Positions 43,856-56,138 of a DNA stretch of 64,000 nt are shown here, piece after piece (positions within the stretch are counted from its first letter, which is position 1; every line of letters begins with the position of its first letter). The DNA lies in the NCBI GenBank assembly GCA_036365515.1, contig CM070873.1, forward strand, positions 215,621,376 to 215,685,375, given 5' to 3'. The DNA is from Torymus aiolomorphi. Lineage: Eukaryota; Arthropoda; Insecta; Hymenoptera; Torymidae. The position numbers and the translations under genes are program-made. The notes under the pieces are model-generated. The model was given only the letters and a program-made list of their open reading frames with translations. It made no database searches and was not told the origin of the DNA.

Positions 43856-45300
43856 TTATATGGCCCCCGGCGCCCCGCGTGTACGTAGCGCGTGTGCGCG
43901 TATACGTGTATAGGCGTGCCGGCGCGAACCGCCGCGTCATATATACCTATATATCGAGCGGCTCGGTCTGGCGCGCGACTCGCGGCTCAACGACGCGGCG
44001 CGGCAAGGGCAGGGTCGTCGACAACCACCGCCGCCGCCGCCACCACCACCGCCACCGCCGATGTCGAGGGAAGAACTCGCGCGTTCGGCTCTCCATTCGC
44101 GCTCAGTTAGTGCGTCCCGCGACGTCGAGCTGGGAGACGAGAGCCGCGCGCCACTCTATCGCTCCCATACCCTCACCCTCTCTCCCCACACGGGCACACT
44201 TGTTACGACAGCCCGCGAGGACTCCTCCCCCCCTCTCTCCGCCTTCTCCTCCTGTCTCCGTTTTCTTCGTCTCTCCCGGCATTTGTCTTCGTTCCTCGAG
44301 CGCTCTACATTATGCATGCAATCGCGAGCGCGGATAAGAAATTCGCCGGCGTGTGAGGAGAGCAGAGACGCAGAAAGAAGCAGGGACTGACTCTCTTCTC
44401 CCCCGTGCGTGAGATCATTTGCGCGCGCGGGACTATATACGAGGAGGGCGAGAAGACAGCGACACGGCGGTGGCAACGGCGGTGGCAACGGCGGCGGCGG
44501 CGGCAACGAGGAGCGGAGCGAGTGCGTGGGCGCGAAGGAGCCGCGCGCACAACAGGCCGAGAAGCGAGAGCGCGCCGCGCCTCGAGGGGGTCAGACGAGG
44601 GCATTAAGTGCGAGTTGCGCTCCTTCTTCCTCCGAGCTTTTTCGGGAGCAGAGTCCTCGAAGGACCGGCCGGCGCTCGCGGCGCATAACCTTAAACTACG
44701 TATATACAGCCGCGAGCAAGGCGGGGAGGGGAAGAATAAAAATCGACTGCCACGTACGCCGTCGTGTGCGGGAAAAAGTGGACGGGGATTATCGCGTTTC
44801 CGGCGCGGGCGCGAGGACCTTCGCTTTCGCTCCTTTTTCTGCGCCCCCGTCCTGCGCGTGTGCTTGTGCGTGTGCGCCTGCGAGCAGTGATTCAGGCGTG
44901 CGATAAGCGCTCCTCGCAGTAGTAGGGCCGTAGCTGAGACCGGCCTCGTGCTCGCCTCTCGCGCCCCGCCATATACTAATATAATAATAGAACGCGCGAG
45001 AAGAGCGCGGCTCATTTGAGGAGCTTGTTCAGTTTGGTGCGTGCTCGGTTTGCCAGTGCGCGAGTGACACGCGAGGCAAAATGGGATGCAACACGAGTAA
45101 GGAGAGCATACAGCAGGCGGTGGAGGAGGCGAAGGAGGACGCCAAAGAGACGGCTAAGGACATTGCTCGGGACTTCATAAAGGACGAGACGAAAGAGGAT
45201 GCCAAGAACGGTGGTACGTGCACACTTGCCGATCTTTCTTTCCCTCTCTCTCTAGCGCGTGAGTGTGGCAATCGCTTTTCGTTGGTTTGGCACTAGTTTT
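43856..45300 (+). promoter_or_regulatory. CpG-rich promoter island and 5' UTR of the MGCNTS gene
   Basis: About 1.4 kb of strongly GC- and CpG-rich DNA stands out from the AT-rich surroundings. It contains (CCG/CCA)n runs at about 44023-44060 and (GGCGGT)n at about 44466-44506. An arthropod-type initiator TCAGTT at 45029-45034 lies about 50 bases before the start codon at 45081 and is a possible start site. The many overlapping open frames on both strands (up to 236 codons) follow from the GC richness and lack of stops, and are not taken as genes. Confidence 0.65.
45081..45213 (+). CDS. First coding exon of an N-acylated (MGCNTS) charged protein
   Basis: ATG at 45081 in a good context (GGCAAAATGG) opens MGCNTSKESIQQAVEEAKED and continues as an acidic/basic, probably helical stretch (AKETAKDIARDFIKDETKED, then AKNG). 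MGxxxS is the N-myristoylation consensus, and Cys3 beside it is a usual palmitoylation site, so membrane anchoring is likely. The donor GTACGT at 45214 (exon end at phase 1) is a strong splice site. Continuing in frame past it gives unrelated codons to a stop at 45294-45296. The next exon is not identified in the window. The family is unknown to me. The start, CpG promoter, donor and coherent amphipathic sequence together make a real gene likely. Confidence 0.7.
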
Positions 45301-45520
45301 TTTTTCTTAGTGCCGCTCGTTTTGCTAATAACACACCGAAGTGTGCGCTTTCAACGTTTCAATTTCGCGCCGATTTTGTTCGAGTTGCAAAGTGTACTCC
45401 CGCACTTGCGTATGCATGAAAAACGTAAGGATCGATATAATATAACTGCGGGAACTTGTTAAGAATAACCCAATAAATTTTAAAATTAGCAAGAAAAATA
45501 AGTGATTGAGTAATATATCT
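45214..45520 (+). other. Start of long intron
   Basis: GC content falls quickly after 45300. No exon or repeat is recognised before the MITE at 45521. Confidence 0.5.
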
Positions 45521-45742
45521 GTACTCTCTAAATTAAATTCAGTGAAAAATGACTATTTTAAAGTGTACTGTCGAAATAATGCATATGCACTCCAAAATAG
45601 TGTATATACACTACTAAATAGTAGTTATACTGATAATTCAGTCTATATAGACTATTTTCGGAGTGCATATGCACTATTTCGTCAGTGCCCGACTTTACAC
45701 TCTAAAATAGTGATTTTTCACTGAATTTAATGTAGAGAGTAT
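45521..45742. mobile_element. Palindromic MITE with internal sub-palindromes
   Basis: GTACTCTCTA at 45521 mirrors TAGAGAGTAT ending at 45742. The arms share ATTAAATTCAGTGAAAAAT and GCATATGCACTCC in inverted order. The centre holds nested short palindromes (TATATACACTA, CTATATAGA). It is about 222 bp and noncoding. Confidence 0.8.
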
Positions 45743-46613
45743 ATAATAAAAATCACCATTTTCTATTTGCGAAATTAATTAATTTGAGTTCTGAAAATAT
45801 GTTAATATAACACTGAACAGATTAGCACTACCTCTAACGTCATTGCATTTGGAAGTGAAACACTGTACCTTATTTGAAATGTGCCCATTACAAACATTTT
45901 TTAAAATATTAATTAAATAGAAACAAATCAAATGACTATCAATCAAATCATTCTTGTTGGAAATTACTGAACACGTTGCTGCTAAATGGTTCTTTTAAAT
46001 AATTACGTATTCTTACGTAAAATTGTTATAACTGTTTGCACTGTGAATTTTTTATGCATGGTTAGATCTTTCTCATGCATTACTACAAGCAAACGATGTA
46101 TGCCACAAACAGCTTTTGTTATTTCAGTATAAAATTTTGCCTTTATTGTAGTTGGAATTGGAATAGAAATTGCCGGCTCAAGTTGATTTTAGCAGTCTTT
46201 TACGTTGCCTTATTAACACTATAGACTTCAGCATTTTTTAAGAGAATATAAATCGATTTTCTATTTTCAAATATATTTATTTGATATATTATATTTAAAA
46301 AACGCTGTAAATTTTCTCTTTCATACAACACAACTTTTATAACTTTTATACATAAGATCATCTGAGTTCTTCGAAATAGTACATTATGCAACTAGTGCGT
46401 AAAATAGGTGTTTTTCGAGGTGTGTGAGAGTTGTCGCCCAAAGGTGACAATCACTTGTCAAAAAACAACTGCTTTACACACGAGTAGCATATACTTTTTT
46501 TTAAGCAGGGTGCAAAAAGATCGGCCTTTCGCACCTGTTTTTCGTGTGTAAAGGACTACTTTTTGCACTAGCCTGAAAAAGTAATACTTTTCACGCACTA
46601 GTGTGAAAAAGTA
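45743..46613. other. No gene seen
   Basis: AT-rich intronic or intergenic DNA. Short hairpins around 46420-46480 (TTGTCGCCCAAAGGTGACAA) may be a decayed MITE. Confidence 0.4.
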
Positions 46614-46990
46614 CACTGAGAAAAAAATATAGTATATTTTCACATAAAAGTACTATAAAATATAGTCATATTTGGCTACAACTATATTTTATAGTGATGC
46701 AAACAACAAAATTATGATGCTGATAGCTATAAATATGTTATTTGATACTATATTATCTACTAAAATTTGAAAAGAAATATTATATTATACTAAATAAATA
46801 TAATAAAGTTTACTAAAAATTTAGTTAAATGTACAATAATTCAGTTACTATAATTTATAGTCGTTTGAATTATACGAATATATTTATTACTAACATATTA
46901 TAGTTCATTTTACAAAAAAAAACAGTTGAGACAATAATACTCGTTTTACTATGCAATATAGTTAACAGTACTAACGCCTTTTTTCTCAGT
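46614..46990. mobile_element. AT-rich MITE with CACTGAGAAAAA terminus
   Basis: The left end CACTGAGAAAAAAATATAG is preceded by TA (46612-46613). The right end, TTTTTTCTCAGT at about 46990, is its inverse. The interior is AT-rich with TATAGT words repeated in both orientations. The terminus is shared with the satellite-bearing element at 25902. Confidence 0.65.
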
Positions 46991-48800
46991 CTTATAGTTA
47001 TAACAAAAGTGTTATAGTTATAGTTATATCTCAGTGCTATAGTTATAAATATAGTTATAAGCACGGATAACCCAGGTGCGCGAAAAGTTGAACTTCTCGC
47101 AAGGCATTTCGAAAAGTCTACCATAGTATCCGTTTTCTGAAAATATTACAAACGATGTGCGAAAAAATTTATTGCCCCCTAATAATAATTGTCCTTCTGT
47201 AATTACATTTCCATGCGAATAAAACGTTATTAGAAAAATGTTATGCTTCAAAATATTTAATCCCGAATGCATTCAGTGGTAAATGAATAGGCGAGAAAAA
47301 TGCCCTTGATCGCCCTGAACTTTAAATGTTACGCGTAATTTGCAGATAATTAAAGGCAATTATGGAACCGGCGGTACTATAGTTTCTCACCTTTTGCGCG
47401 CTTTACGAAGTAGCTATAAGCTATCAGATAATATGCTCTTCGACAGTTTCTTTACCGCGAAAAATGTAATTTTGGTAAAAATTGAAACACCCTTTCATCG
47501 AATTCGCTATACTCAACATAAAAAAAAAACTTTTTTAATATTATTTCATATCAGTAATGTATTATACGTAATGCGACAGAGAAATGGCTTAACTTTATCA
47601 GATCTGACAAATATAATAACCATTATTGCTATAATAAGATTCAAACAGCGGAATAGCACATAGTACAATATTTTATCAATTCAAGGAATATAATATTGTT
47701 ATTCTCCAATGTGGAGAAATATTCGAATCTATCTTGAATATTCAAGGGGGTCAAATACAACACAGTTAACTATTCTAATATAAAATATATAAATAAACTT
47801 TTTATTGTGCGTAATAAAATAATTGAAACTTTAAAGTTTAAATGTAATGAAAAGTTTGGATATCCAGTTCAGATCTGCACAGCAATTTCAGCTGTAACGT
47901 TTGATCCTGTAAACTAATATTGCTTTAAAAAAATTCAATTAATTTTAGATTTGATATGTATGTAACAGATGTATTAATTTGAAAAAAAATGAAAGTAACA
48001 ATAATTAATTATTGAACAAAATTAAAGTTAGTTTTTTCGTTTCTAAACTATCTCATCTAGTACTGCCCACCCTAATCTTTTATGCAATCTCCTGTTTAGA
48101 TCATATTTAACAGACATTTAAAAATATATTAAACTTACAGCGGTGCATTAGTAAATGAATAACTTTACTCAAACTATATTTGTAATATCATATCACAAAA
48201 AAATATATGAAATTCACACTACTCCAATTAAGTGCGTTATTTCACATAATTTTATCATTTTTAACTTTAAAAGATTCGCGCGGAATAGATAAGTAACTAG
48301 TTTATAGCTACCGCTGGGCTTTGGGTGCTATAGAGAAATTTTCCTTGTTTCTCGTCTCTTGTTTTTATATTTGTAAAACTAGTATAATAGTCGCCATGGA
48401 AAACAAAATAAAAAAATAATTAATATTATTATTCTTTTTAAAGGAACAAAGATTTAATTATTGATGTTTATTCTTGTAATGAATTTTGTAAAAACAATTT
48501 AATAATTCAGCAGTATCGATTAGCTGTAAGACTAGAAAGTATTTTTCCGCGCACTAAATAACTACGTTTAGACTTTCGATTTTCATATAATAGATAAATA
48601 TTTAAGTAACTTTTTAAAGCTAAGGTTGATAGGAAAACTTGACCGATTGCCACCCTTGTAAAAACGTCCATCTCTAAATTGTTCAACAGACAAAACCAGC
48701 TTCTCATTAACCTTCTTATTAAAAAAGGGATCGCTGCCGAATTCGAAGGTCGAATCCATTTAATCTCTCCGACGCAATTACAGCTCGCGGAAATCCAATA
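46991..48800. other. No gene seen
   Basis: AT-rich. ORFs of 60-107 codons on both strands have no recognisable motif. Confidence 0.5.
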
Positions 48801-48814
48801 TAGCCATTTCTCGA

Positions 48815-49440
48815 AATGAGAAAAAGAGCGCGCGCGAGTGACCGCGGCGTATATACTTACACACGCAGCTCTGTGCAATGCAGTGGGGAGTTTGTGTACG
48901 TGCACACAGGCGTAGAGTGGGGCCAAGCAGGAAAGCCGGCGGCTCCGGCTGCTTTTACGAGTCTGTCGCTGTATATATATCGCTGCTGGCGCCAGACGAC
49001 GGGAGCAGTTTTCGCCGTTTTCTCTGTGCAGTGGCGGCAACGACGGCGGCAACGACGGCGGCGACGGTGGTGGCGGCGGCGGAGGACGAGGGGGAGGGAA
49101 GAGACGACTGGTAGATTCGTTGGCGCCGGAAGAAATCAATTGCGCGAGTAGGGCGAGAGAGAGAGCTCTACGCGCTTGGTCCCCGCGCTTAGCTGCGTGC
49201 TTCTTTACTAGGAGTGACGCGCGTGCGTACATACATGCATGCGTGACACACGAGGCCTTTATGATAATCGCCTTGGTCGGCATGCTCTGTGAGTATAGAC
49301 ACGAAGATGTCGAGGGCACGCGCGCACTCGCGCAAGGCAAAAGTCGCGGCTGTTGTCCGTTGCGGTTGGAGGTTGACGGTATTCACTCGAGGGCTTTTCG
49401 CGAGCACGTATTTCTTTTCATGTTCAAGAGTCGATTATAA
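48815..49440. promoter_or_regulatory. GC/CpG-rich island 2
   Basis: A ~620-bp GC-rich segment with a CGGCGG/ACGACGGCGGCA repeat at about 49030-49085, similar in style to the island at 43.9-45.3 kb. It may be an alternative promoter or 5' exon of the same gene or of a noncoding RNA. No exon can be proved. The long minus-strand frame (277 codons) over it has no domain and a proline run that follows from the CGG repeat. Confidence 0.45.
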
Positions 49441-50059
49441 GCAAGGTGTGACCCATCTACTAATTTTGAACGTGTAATAATGTTTAGTAAATCAGATAAT
49501 TTTGAGTTAATAATGACGATGAGCTTTATTCAAGTACTCTCTATTTAACTTTCAAAAGCATCAATCATTAGGTAGTTTGGAAGTTTCCTATTGACAGAAG
49601 CATTTGACAATATATCGAAGTAATTAAGACAAATAATTTAATGATCTAACAAAAAAGTTTATTTCTACCAATTCTATAGGCAAACCTCTTGATCTATTTC
49701 TTACTACATTACTCAGTTCTGTCAACTCAGTTTTTGAGTATAGATTTTTATAGTAAGGAAATATAAACAAGTGTTGTCAGATTAGTCAAATATTTGATCA
49801 TATCAACTACAGAGATGTTCGAAAAAATTTCACATAGCAAAAGTCTAACAGCTCCTAAATAACAATTCATCACATTGCATGTAAGATTTACATATTTTTT
49901 CAAAGGATATTATTTTTTTTTCTTTTATAATAATTAATATGAAATGTTGCATACGTTTGTATTTTCCTTATAAAAATTAAGAGACTAGTATTGATAATCC
50001 TTTTATTAATAGCTTTACAAAAATACCATTTTTTAATATCAATAATTAAATAATATTAC
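49441..50059. other. No gene seen
   Basis: AT-rich spacer with no recognisable repeats. Confidence 0.5.
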
Positions 50060-50286
50060 TATGGGTCTGAAGTTTACATCGCTGGAATGCAACAAAATAA
50101 TTTTTTACATTTGATTGAAGTTATTAAACAATGGAAATTTTGTCCAAACCTTTGTTGTAAGGTTATTTTATACTTTAAAACACTAAATCTACACGCAAAA
50201 TCAATATTAATTAGTATAGACTTGAAGTAAAATGAATATTTTTTTTTATTTTGTGGCACTCCAACGTTGCAAACTTCAGACTCATA
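50060..50286. mobile_element. MITE with ~38-bp terminal inverted repeats
   Basis: GGGTCTGAAGTTTACATCGC...GCAACAAAATAA at the left mirrors ATTTTGTGGCACTCC...TTGCAAACTTCAGACTCAT at the right. The terminus is GTCTGAAGTTT. It is about 225 bp and has no ORF of note. Confidence 0.8.
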
Positions 50287-51258
50287 TATTACTTCAAAAT
50301 TACGTTTTAAATCATAGCAATGATTGGTCTAAGTTAAACATTATGTGGCATTAAAGTTTTTGGTGTTTTATACAAGTTTAGTAAAGGATATTTATATCCA
50401 AATTTTGATATAAAAATTTTAGTAATCGAATCACAAATTACGTTTAAGAATTCAAAGTTTATTATTATTATTATTAAATTCAAAACAGCATTACATCATC
50501 CATTTTTAATAAAAAGGATATAATATTTTAAAATTCTCTTTAATATCTAAAGTACTTTGAAATACAAAAGCTTTTTAAATGAAGTATTTATTCAATCTGC
50601 ACGTTGGCAATACACAGTTTGCACCGATCGGTGTTAGTACTTCTATATAATTTCATTCGATCGTTTAGGTGTAAATTGACTTTACAAGTAGCGCTTGCAA
50701 AGTAAGCGGGAAGTATATAGCAATAAAGTTTAAAGTAGTATATCTAAACTTAAACAAGGTAGTATAGACATTTCAACTAAATATTCTAATACATTGACTA
50801 CTTTCTTTAAGAACTTTTCTGTAGTTCCTAGAAATGTTCAGTATTTTTTTTTTTTTCGTTACATTTTCAAAACTATCCTTTTTTTAAGAATTTAGGACTT
50901 AATTACGATGTTACAACCAATATTCAATAGTTATCGAAAAAGTTAATTCAATGTTTTATCATTATTAGTTATGAGTTCTACTAACAAATTGTACATTCTT
51001 ATAAAATAATATAAAGTATTTTGTGCGTTTCATAATTGTTAAAAAATTTCGTAATGGGTTCATTAAAAATTTCAAGCGATATAAATTAAAGAAAAAATGT
51101 TTTCTTTCATAACAAATGCAGAAACTAGATATTTAAATTTTTCAAAAAAGAAAATATAGGCAGTTCATTAATACGCTTTCAATAATATTTTACGGGGATC
51201 AAGGAATGTTTCTTCTAGAAATCTAATATTTTTTATATGAAAATTATAAAGTAACTAT
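50287..51258. other. No gene seen
   Basis: AT-rich intronic or intergenic DNA without recognisable elements, apart from a short (ATT)n run at 50461-50475. Confidence 0.5.
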
Positions 51259-51742
51259 CATATTATCGATATGAAGCTAATAGTCACTATTATCTAATTC
51301 GACTTCCAAAAACTTGGAACCTCTCATCTTCAGTCCCAGCTTCAAATAAATTTACATTATTTTAACTGTTTCGTCAAACTATCGGAGTTTGATTTTCGGA
51401 AAGAGTAAATGTTATACCAATTTTTGTAAAGGAAATAGAAATTTTAACTAGGATGATTTTTGAAAAAAAATAAATAAAATATTAGAATGAAATTCTGTAT
51501 TTCACTCTCGGCACTGTCTGGTGCGCTCATCAAGAGAAAGCAGACAGTCCTTTTGCTAGGGCATGATAAATTTTTAACATCTGCTTTTTCCGAAGACGGA
51601 CTTCAAAATCCTCTCAGATTTTAATAAAACAATTAATATAATGTGAATTTCTTCCAACCCGGAATAGAGGACGAGAGGTTCCACGTTATCAGAAGTCGAA
51701 TCAGACGGTAGTAATTTATTATTGGCTTCATATATGATTACA
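51259..51742. mobile_element. Foldback element with ~105-bp arms
   Basis: The left arm at about 51262-51365 (ATATGAAGC ... TCGACTTCC ... TGGAACCTCTC) mirrors the right arm at about 51638-51740 (GAGAGGTTCCA ... GAAGTCGAATC ... GCTTCATAT), imperfectly but over its full length. The loop is unique, with TGCGCTCATCAAGAGAAAGC. Confidence 0.7.
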
Positions 51743-52679
51743 AAATAGATATAAAATAACTATCATTTGTTCATTAAGATTTACTTGAAACAAAAAAAAA
51801 AAATCAATTTTGAGAAACCCACTTTATGACTTAAAACTTTTTTCAAAACAAAAGGAAAGTATGCTTTATCTTGTTAAAACCGATTAAAACGTTCTTGAGA
51901 CAACTGCACTTATATACAAAAGTCTTATAATAACTTTTTAAACGTGTTACCTTAAAAATTGTTTTCACAGTACTGAAAACTTTTGTTCGATTAGCAGAAT
52001 ATGAAACATTCCGTAATTCAAAAAACCGCTTACTGATTAAAGGATTATGACAGTTAAAACGTTTTCAAACACTGTGAGTAGTCTTAACAATTTATTCTAA
52101 CATACCTAACAAACTTTTAAAATACAGAAATTCGTTTTTTTTATTTTAGAAGTTTGGCGTACTCTATTTTTTATCGAGATAAAATAATTACCTATTCACA
52201 ATAAAATATTTTTACAAAAATACTTTGTACATATATATTTAAATTCGTCAATATAATATATTCAAGTTTTAAGCAGGTTATTTCACATGCAATTTATGAC
52301 AAAAATATATGATACTAAAATAAAATAACAATATAGTATTTTATGCAACAAGGACAAAGAGTTTTCCATCTTTACATGATCGTGTGATGTATCACCCGTG
52401 GTACAAGACTGCATTTTGTAAATTTCTTGTAATTGCAGTGTATCATTAAAAAAAAAACGTACTTATGAATTAATAAATAATTGATGCACATAAATTTGCA
52501 AAAGGTAAGCTTTTTGCTTCACGTAAAAACATATCGACGGACATGATGGCAAACTTGTTTATTATTCTTCTCTTATTTCTTTTTTTCTTTTATTTTAAAG
52601 TTTCATTAGTTATCTCAGTCATCAATTATTCATCAAATCATCCCCAAAGTTAGATTACGTGAACAAAAAATACAATATA
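51743..52679. other. No gene seen
   Basis: AT-rich spacer. Confidence 0.5.
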
Positions 52680-52892
52680 CACGGTTGAAAATTCTGTGTT
52701 GGTGAACAAACGATTGCACACATTGTGCGAAGGATAAAGACACCAAATTTGCGTTATAAACCCATTTACTTTACATTGGTACTACGCAAATTTCGTGTGT
52801 TTTTTCCCACTAAATCTTGATTACAAAAAATGTTACTAATTCTGTTTATGACACAAAGCTTGTGTCAAAACCAAATCTCATTTTTAACTGTG
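52680..52892. mobile_element. Small TIR MITE with TA target duplication
   Basis: The ends CACGGTTGAAAAT and ATTTTTAACTGTG are inverted repeats with two mismatches. TA lies directly outside on both sides (52678-52679 and 52893-52894), as for Tc1/mariner-type insertion. It is 213 bp and noncoding. Confidence 0.65.
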
Positions 52893-55460
52893 TAAAGACC
52901 TATTATAATGGCTCCAACGTTCATTGAAATAATCATAACACCCAATTAAATAATGTTTTACTGATTCTTAGTATTACTTTACACGTTATACTACTAATAC
53001 AAAATGAAATGAAATAACGGTTCCTGGATTTTGCAAACGTGAAAGTTAGAAGAGTTTCAAGACATTTTAAATTCATTGAACTTAGTTTACTGAATGAATT
53101 ACGGCTTTTAAGATATACTGCACCTTAGTCTCAGAGGGAGTTGTTTCTTAAGCGGTTAAATAATTCACATTTACATATATATATATATATACAAAAAATT
53201 CTTTAACAATTACAAATAATTCATTCATCTACGTTTATTAAACATAAAAAAGTCTTTACGCAAAATGTTGGGTTAAATTTTTATGTTCAGAATGAATAAT
53301 TCTTTGTTATAATAAATTATAAATGGTTAGAATGATCTGTTTTAATTTCTTACACGGAGAGAAAAATTAAGTATAAATATATAACCTTATTTTCATCCGC
53401 AAAGGTTAATGCATGTAGCCAAGCGTCGAATGTCAGACTCTCAGGTCGTTTTTTCCTGCTCCGTAAACATAAACATAACAGTCGCATGTTTTTTCGAGGT
53501 TTAGGAGATGCAAACAATATTTGCACGCAAATAAACTTTAGATAGCATATAATACGATTTACATAAGTTAATTATAATTATAATATGCTTTTCTATTATA
53601 ATTTAGCTAAACATAATCACTTACTAAGAATTGGTGAACGTGCAAAAAAATATTTACTGTTAACTGTCAGGCAGAAACTACCGGATACTCCAGTAATGTT
53701 AGCATTATGCCTACTACCCGAGTCACTCAGGCCATTTTGGCACGAGTAGTCTCCGGTTAGCGATACTGAACTTTTCTCTCCTTGTAAAGAAAGAAGAGAA
53801 GCCTTATGAAAACAGAAACAAATCTTAAAACAATACAATTAAAAGATATATATATATATATTTTTTTTTTCTTGGAGAATTAGCGACGAAATGTTGCCTC
53901 ACTAACAAAGAAGACCGTAGTACGGGTTATCAACAAATTATGACCACAAATATAGTTTGCTCGGTTTAAGCCACATGATTGTTGGCTAGTTACTTTTCAA
54001 ATAATAAAGTGATAAGATTATAATATCAAATTATAAATTAATGTTGCGTATTTTCATGATAAATGGTATATCTTTGGTCTGCCTACTTTAAAATAGTTCG
54101 AACTACTTACATGAGACTATCCCGCCTTTCGATCATGGATTTGACTGAGAAAACTGTAGGAAAGAATAACAGGATAGTATTCTTTGAGTAGAAAAAGCAA
54201 ATTTATATTTCAGGATTTTGTTGAGAGGCGAAAATAAAACACTTTTTAAAATATTTATAAGAAACAAGTATCCACAATAACTTAAGTAACTTGATTGCAA
54301 AAAAACCTAGAATGATTATAAAAAATAAAAAGATATATTATAAGAAAAAAGCTTGAAGGTGGCTTTGTTATTTTCCTTGATTAAGAAAAAATAATAATAC
54401 CCACTGATAGCGCCAGTTTTATAGTTTTTTGTAATATTTGTTTCAGATTGACTCGCGTATGAACTAAAAGGAAAAAGTTTTTAAATCTAAAATTTCTTTA
54501 TGTTTGTATTCCGACAGAATCTATAAATATTTATAGTAAATTGAATGCTAATAAGACTTTCAATAAATTATAATTGGTTATACATATAATAAAAATTTGG
54601 TGGTATTCTGCAGAATCTATTTTACATATGGCCAGTCACACTAAAGTCATTTGAAGCGAAAATTCGTTTTAAGAAAAAATCTTGATTGATTACCAAATTG
54701 TGCATAATTAAAATAACTACAAAAGTGCTCTCTAAAAAATCATCTACAAATATTTTACTTTATTTTTAAAAGGACATTAATGTTTAATTATCATTCTTCA
54801 ACTTTTAGCTGTAGAGTTACTAAGTTTTTATTTATTCACTTTGTCACATGAAAATCAATTTTCATTAGATATTTAAAAAAATTATTCTTGCTTCCTTTGA
54901 ATCTAATAGATAACATCTTTCAAAACACTAATCGATTATTTGGCATTTAGCAAAGGACTATATTTCACAATTTTAGCCAAATTCATAACCAAGAGGCGAA
55001 GTAGTTGCTTCGTTAGAATCATCCTATATAATTTCAGTACTTGTAACGTCAAGTCTACGAGTAAATTTAAATTGAATATCTATTAAATGGGCGAATAATA
55101 GGGAAAAAAGCGTTTCAACATGGCCATTAACTATCCATTTATTCTTAATTAGGTCATACTTAAAATTTATTAGCAACTTCTTAATTTGGATTTTATGTAT
55201 CGTGTGGTACAATAGAAATAATTTTGTAAAAATAATATTTTTGGAGAAGCGATATATTTTTAAAGTACTTCGATCTATAAACTCCAGTTCAACAGCCTCT
55301 CGTACAAGTCGACACAAATCTACTCTCCATACATGTATATTTTAAAAGCTAAGCACGCTCGGCCACAAAGCGAAATCACGAGCTAATCAATAACACGAAC
55401 ACCCTCTGAAAAAGGGAAAAAATTAGCTTTTGGAAGTAGGTTCTCAGTCCCTTTATAGAC
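52893..55460. other. No gene seen
   Basis: AT-rich. A lone ACACGGAGAGAAAAA terminus-like word at about 53354 may mark another decayed MITE. (TA)n runs at 53176-53190 and 53848-53861. Confidence 0.5.
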
Positions 55461-55464
55461 GTAA

Positions 55465-56000
55465 TTGCGTACACATAGCGCGACAGTAGAAGCAGCAGCA
55501 GAAAACGCGCAGTCGAGGCGCGGTGTAGGATTTCGCGCTGATGCTCGTTCCGGCTACGTATTTGATTTTGCCGATCGAGCGGACCATTCGTCGCGTTTCG
55601 AAGCTCAGCCGTGGCAGTGGTGGTGGTGGGTGGCAGTAGTGGTGGTAGGGCAGTAGCAGCGTCAGTCAGCGAGCGAGGATCGCGTGCGCTCGAGGCTGAC
55701 CTCCTTAACGACATCTTGATAGGTGCAGCGAGTTTATGGGGACCCCCCGAAGACAAATCTCGGGGGGAGCCACCCGTGCTTGTGGCTGGCAAAAGCCGCA
55801 CGCCGCTGCTATTTGCCGTGTGCCGGCCACCGCCTGCTGACGCCGCTGTCAATGTCCAGCACAAAGCGTCGGCTAATTGGCGAATCGCCTATTTTTACGG
55901 AGAAACAAAGCCCCCGCCGCCGCCGCCGCTGACGTCGACACATGACTTTCTTCTGCTCCTTCGGCTGTCTCGAGCTTTTCCGAGCGGGAAAATGGGCTGT
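55465..56000. promoter_or_regulatory. GC/CpG-rich island 3 with a possible alternative MGC start
   Basis: GC-rich segment with (GGTGGT)n and (CCGCCG)n runs. At 55992 an ATG in strong context (GGGAAAATGG) opens MGCAALR, again a Gly2-Cys3 acylation-type start, but without Ser/Thr at position 6. The frame runs 48 codons to a stop at 56136-56138. No convincing donor follows. It may be an alternative first exon of the gene starting at 45081 or chance. Confidence 0.35.
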
Positions 56001-56138
56001 GCTGCGTTAAGGCTATTGTATAAACATGAGATATGCGTGTTGTCTATAGAGGAGAGAGCCTTCCAAATAGGAAACCTGTGTATACATTTTAGGATATATC
56101 GAGTACCCTACTTTTATGCTAGATTCCGACGATACTAG

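Noticed and set aside
43879..45015. Long overlapping open frames on both strands (152, 109, 116, 236, 161 and 165 codons) in the GC-rich island
   Set aside because: All follow from CpG-rich, stop-poor sequence with CCG/CGG repeats. They overlap on both strands and show no domain.
48507..49340. 277-codon minus-strand open frame
   Set aside because: It spans the GC island and AT-rich DNA alike, has a proline/serine run produced by the CGG repeat, and shows no recognisable motif or consistent composition.
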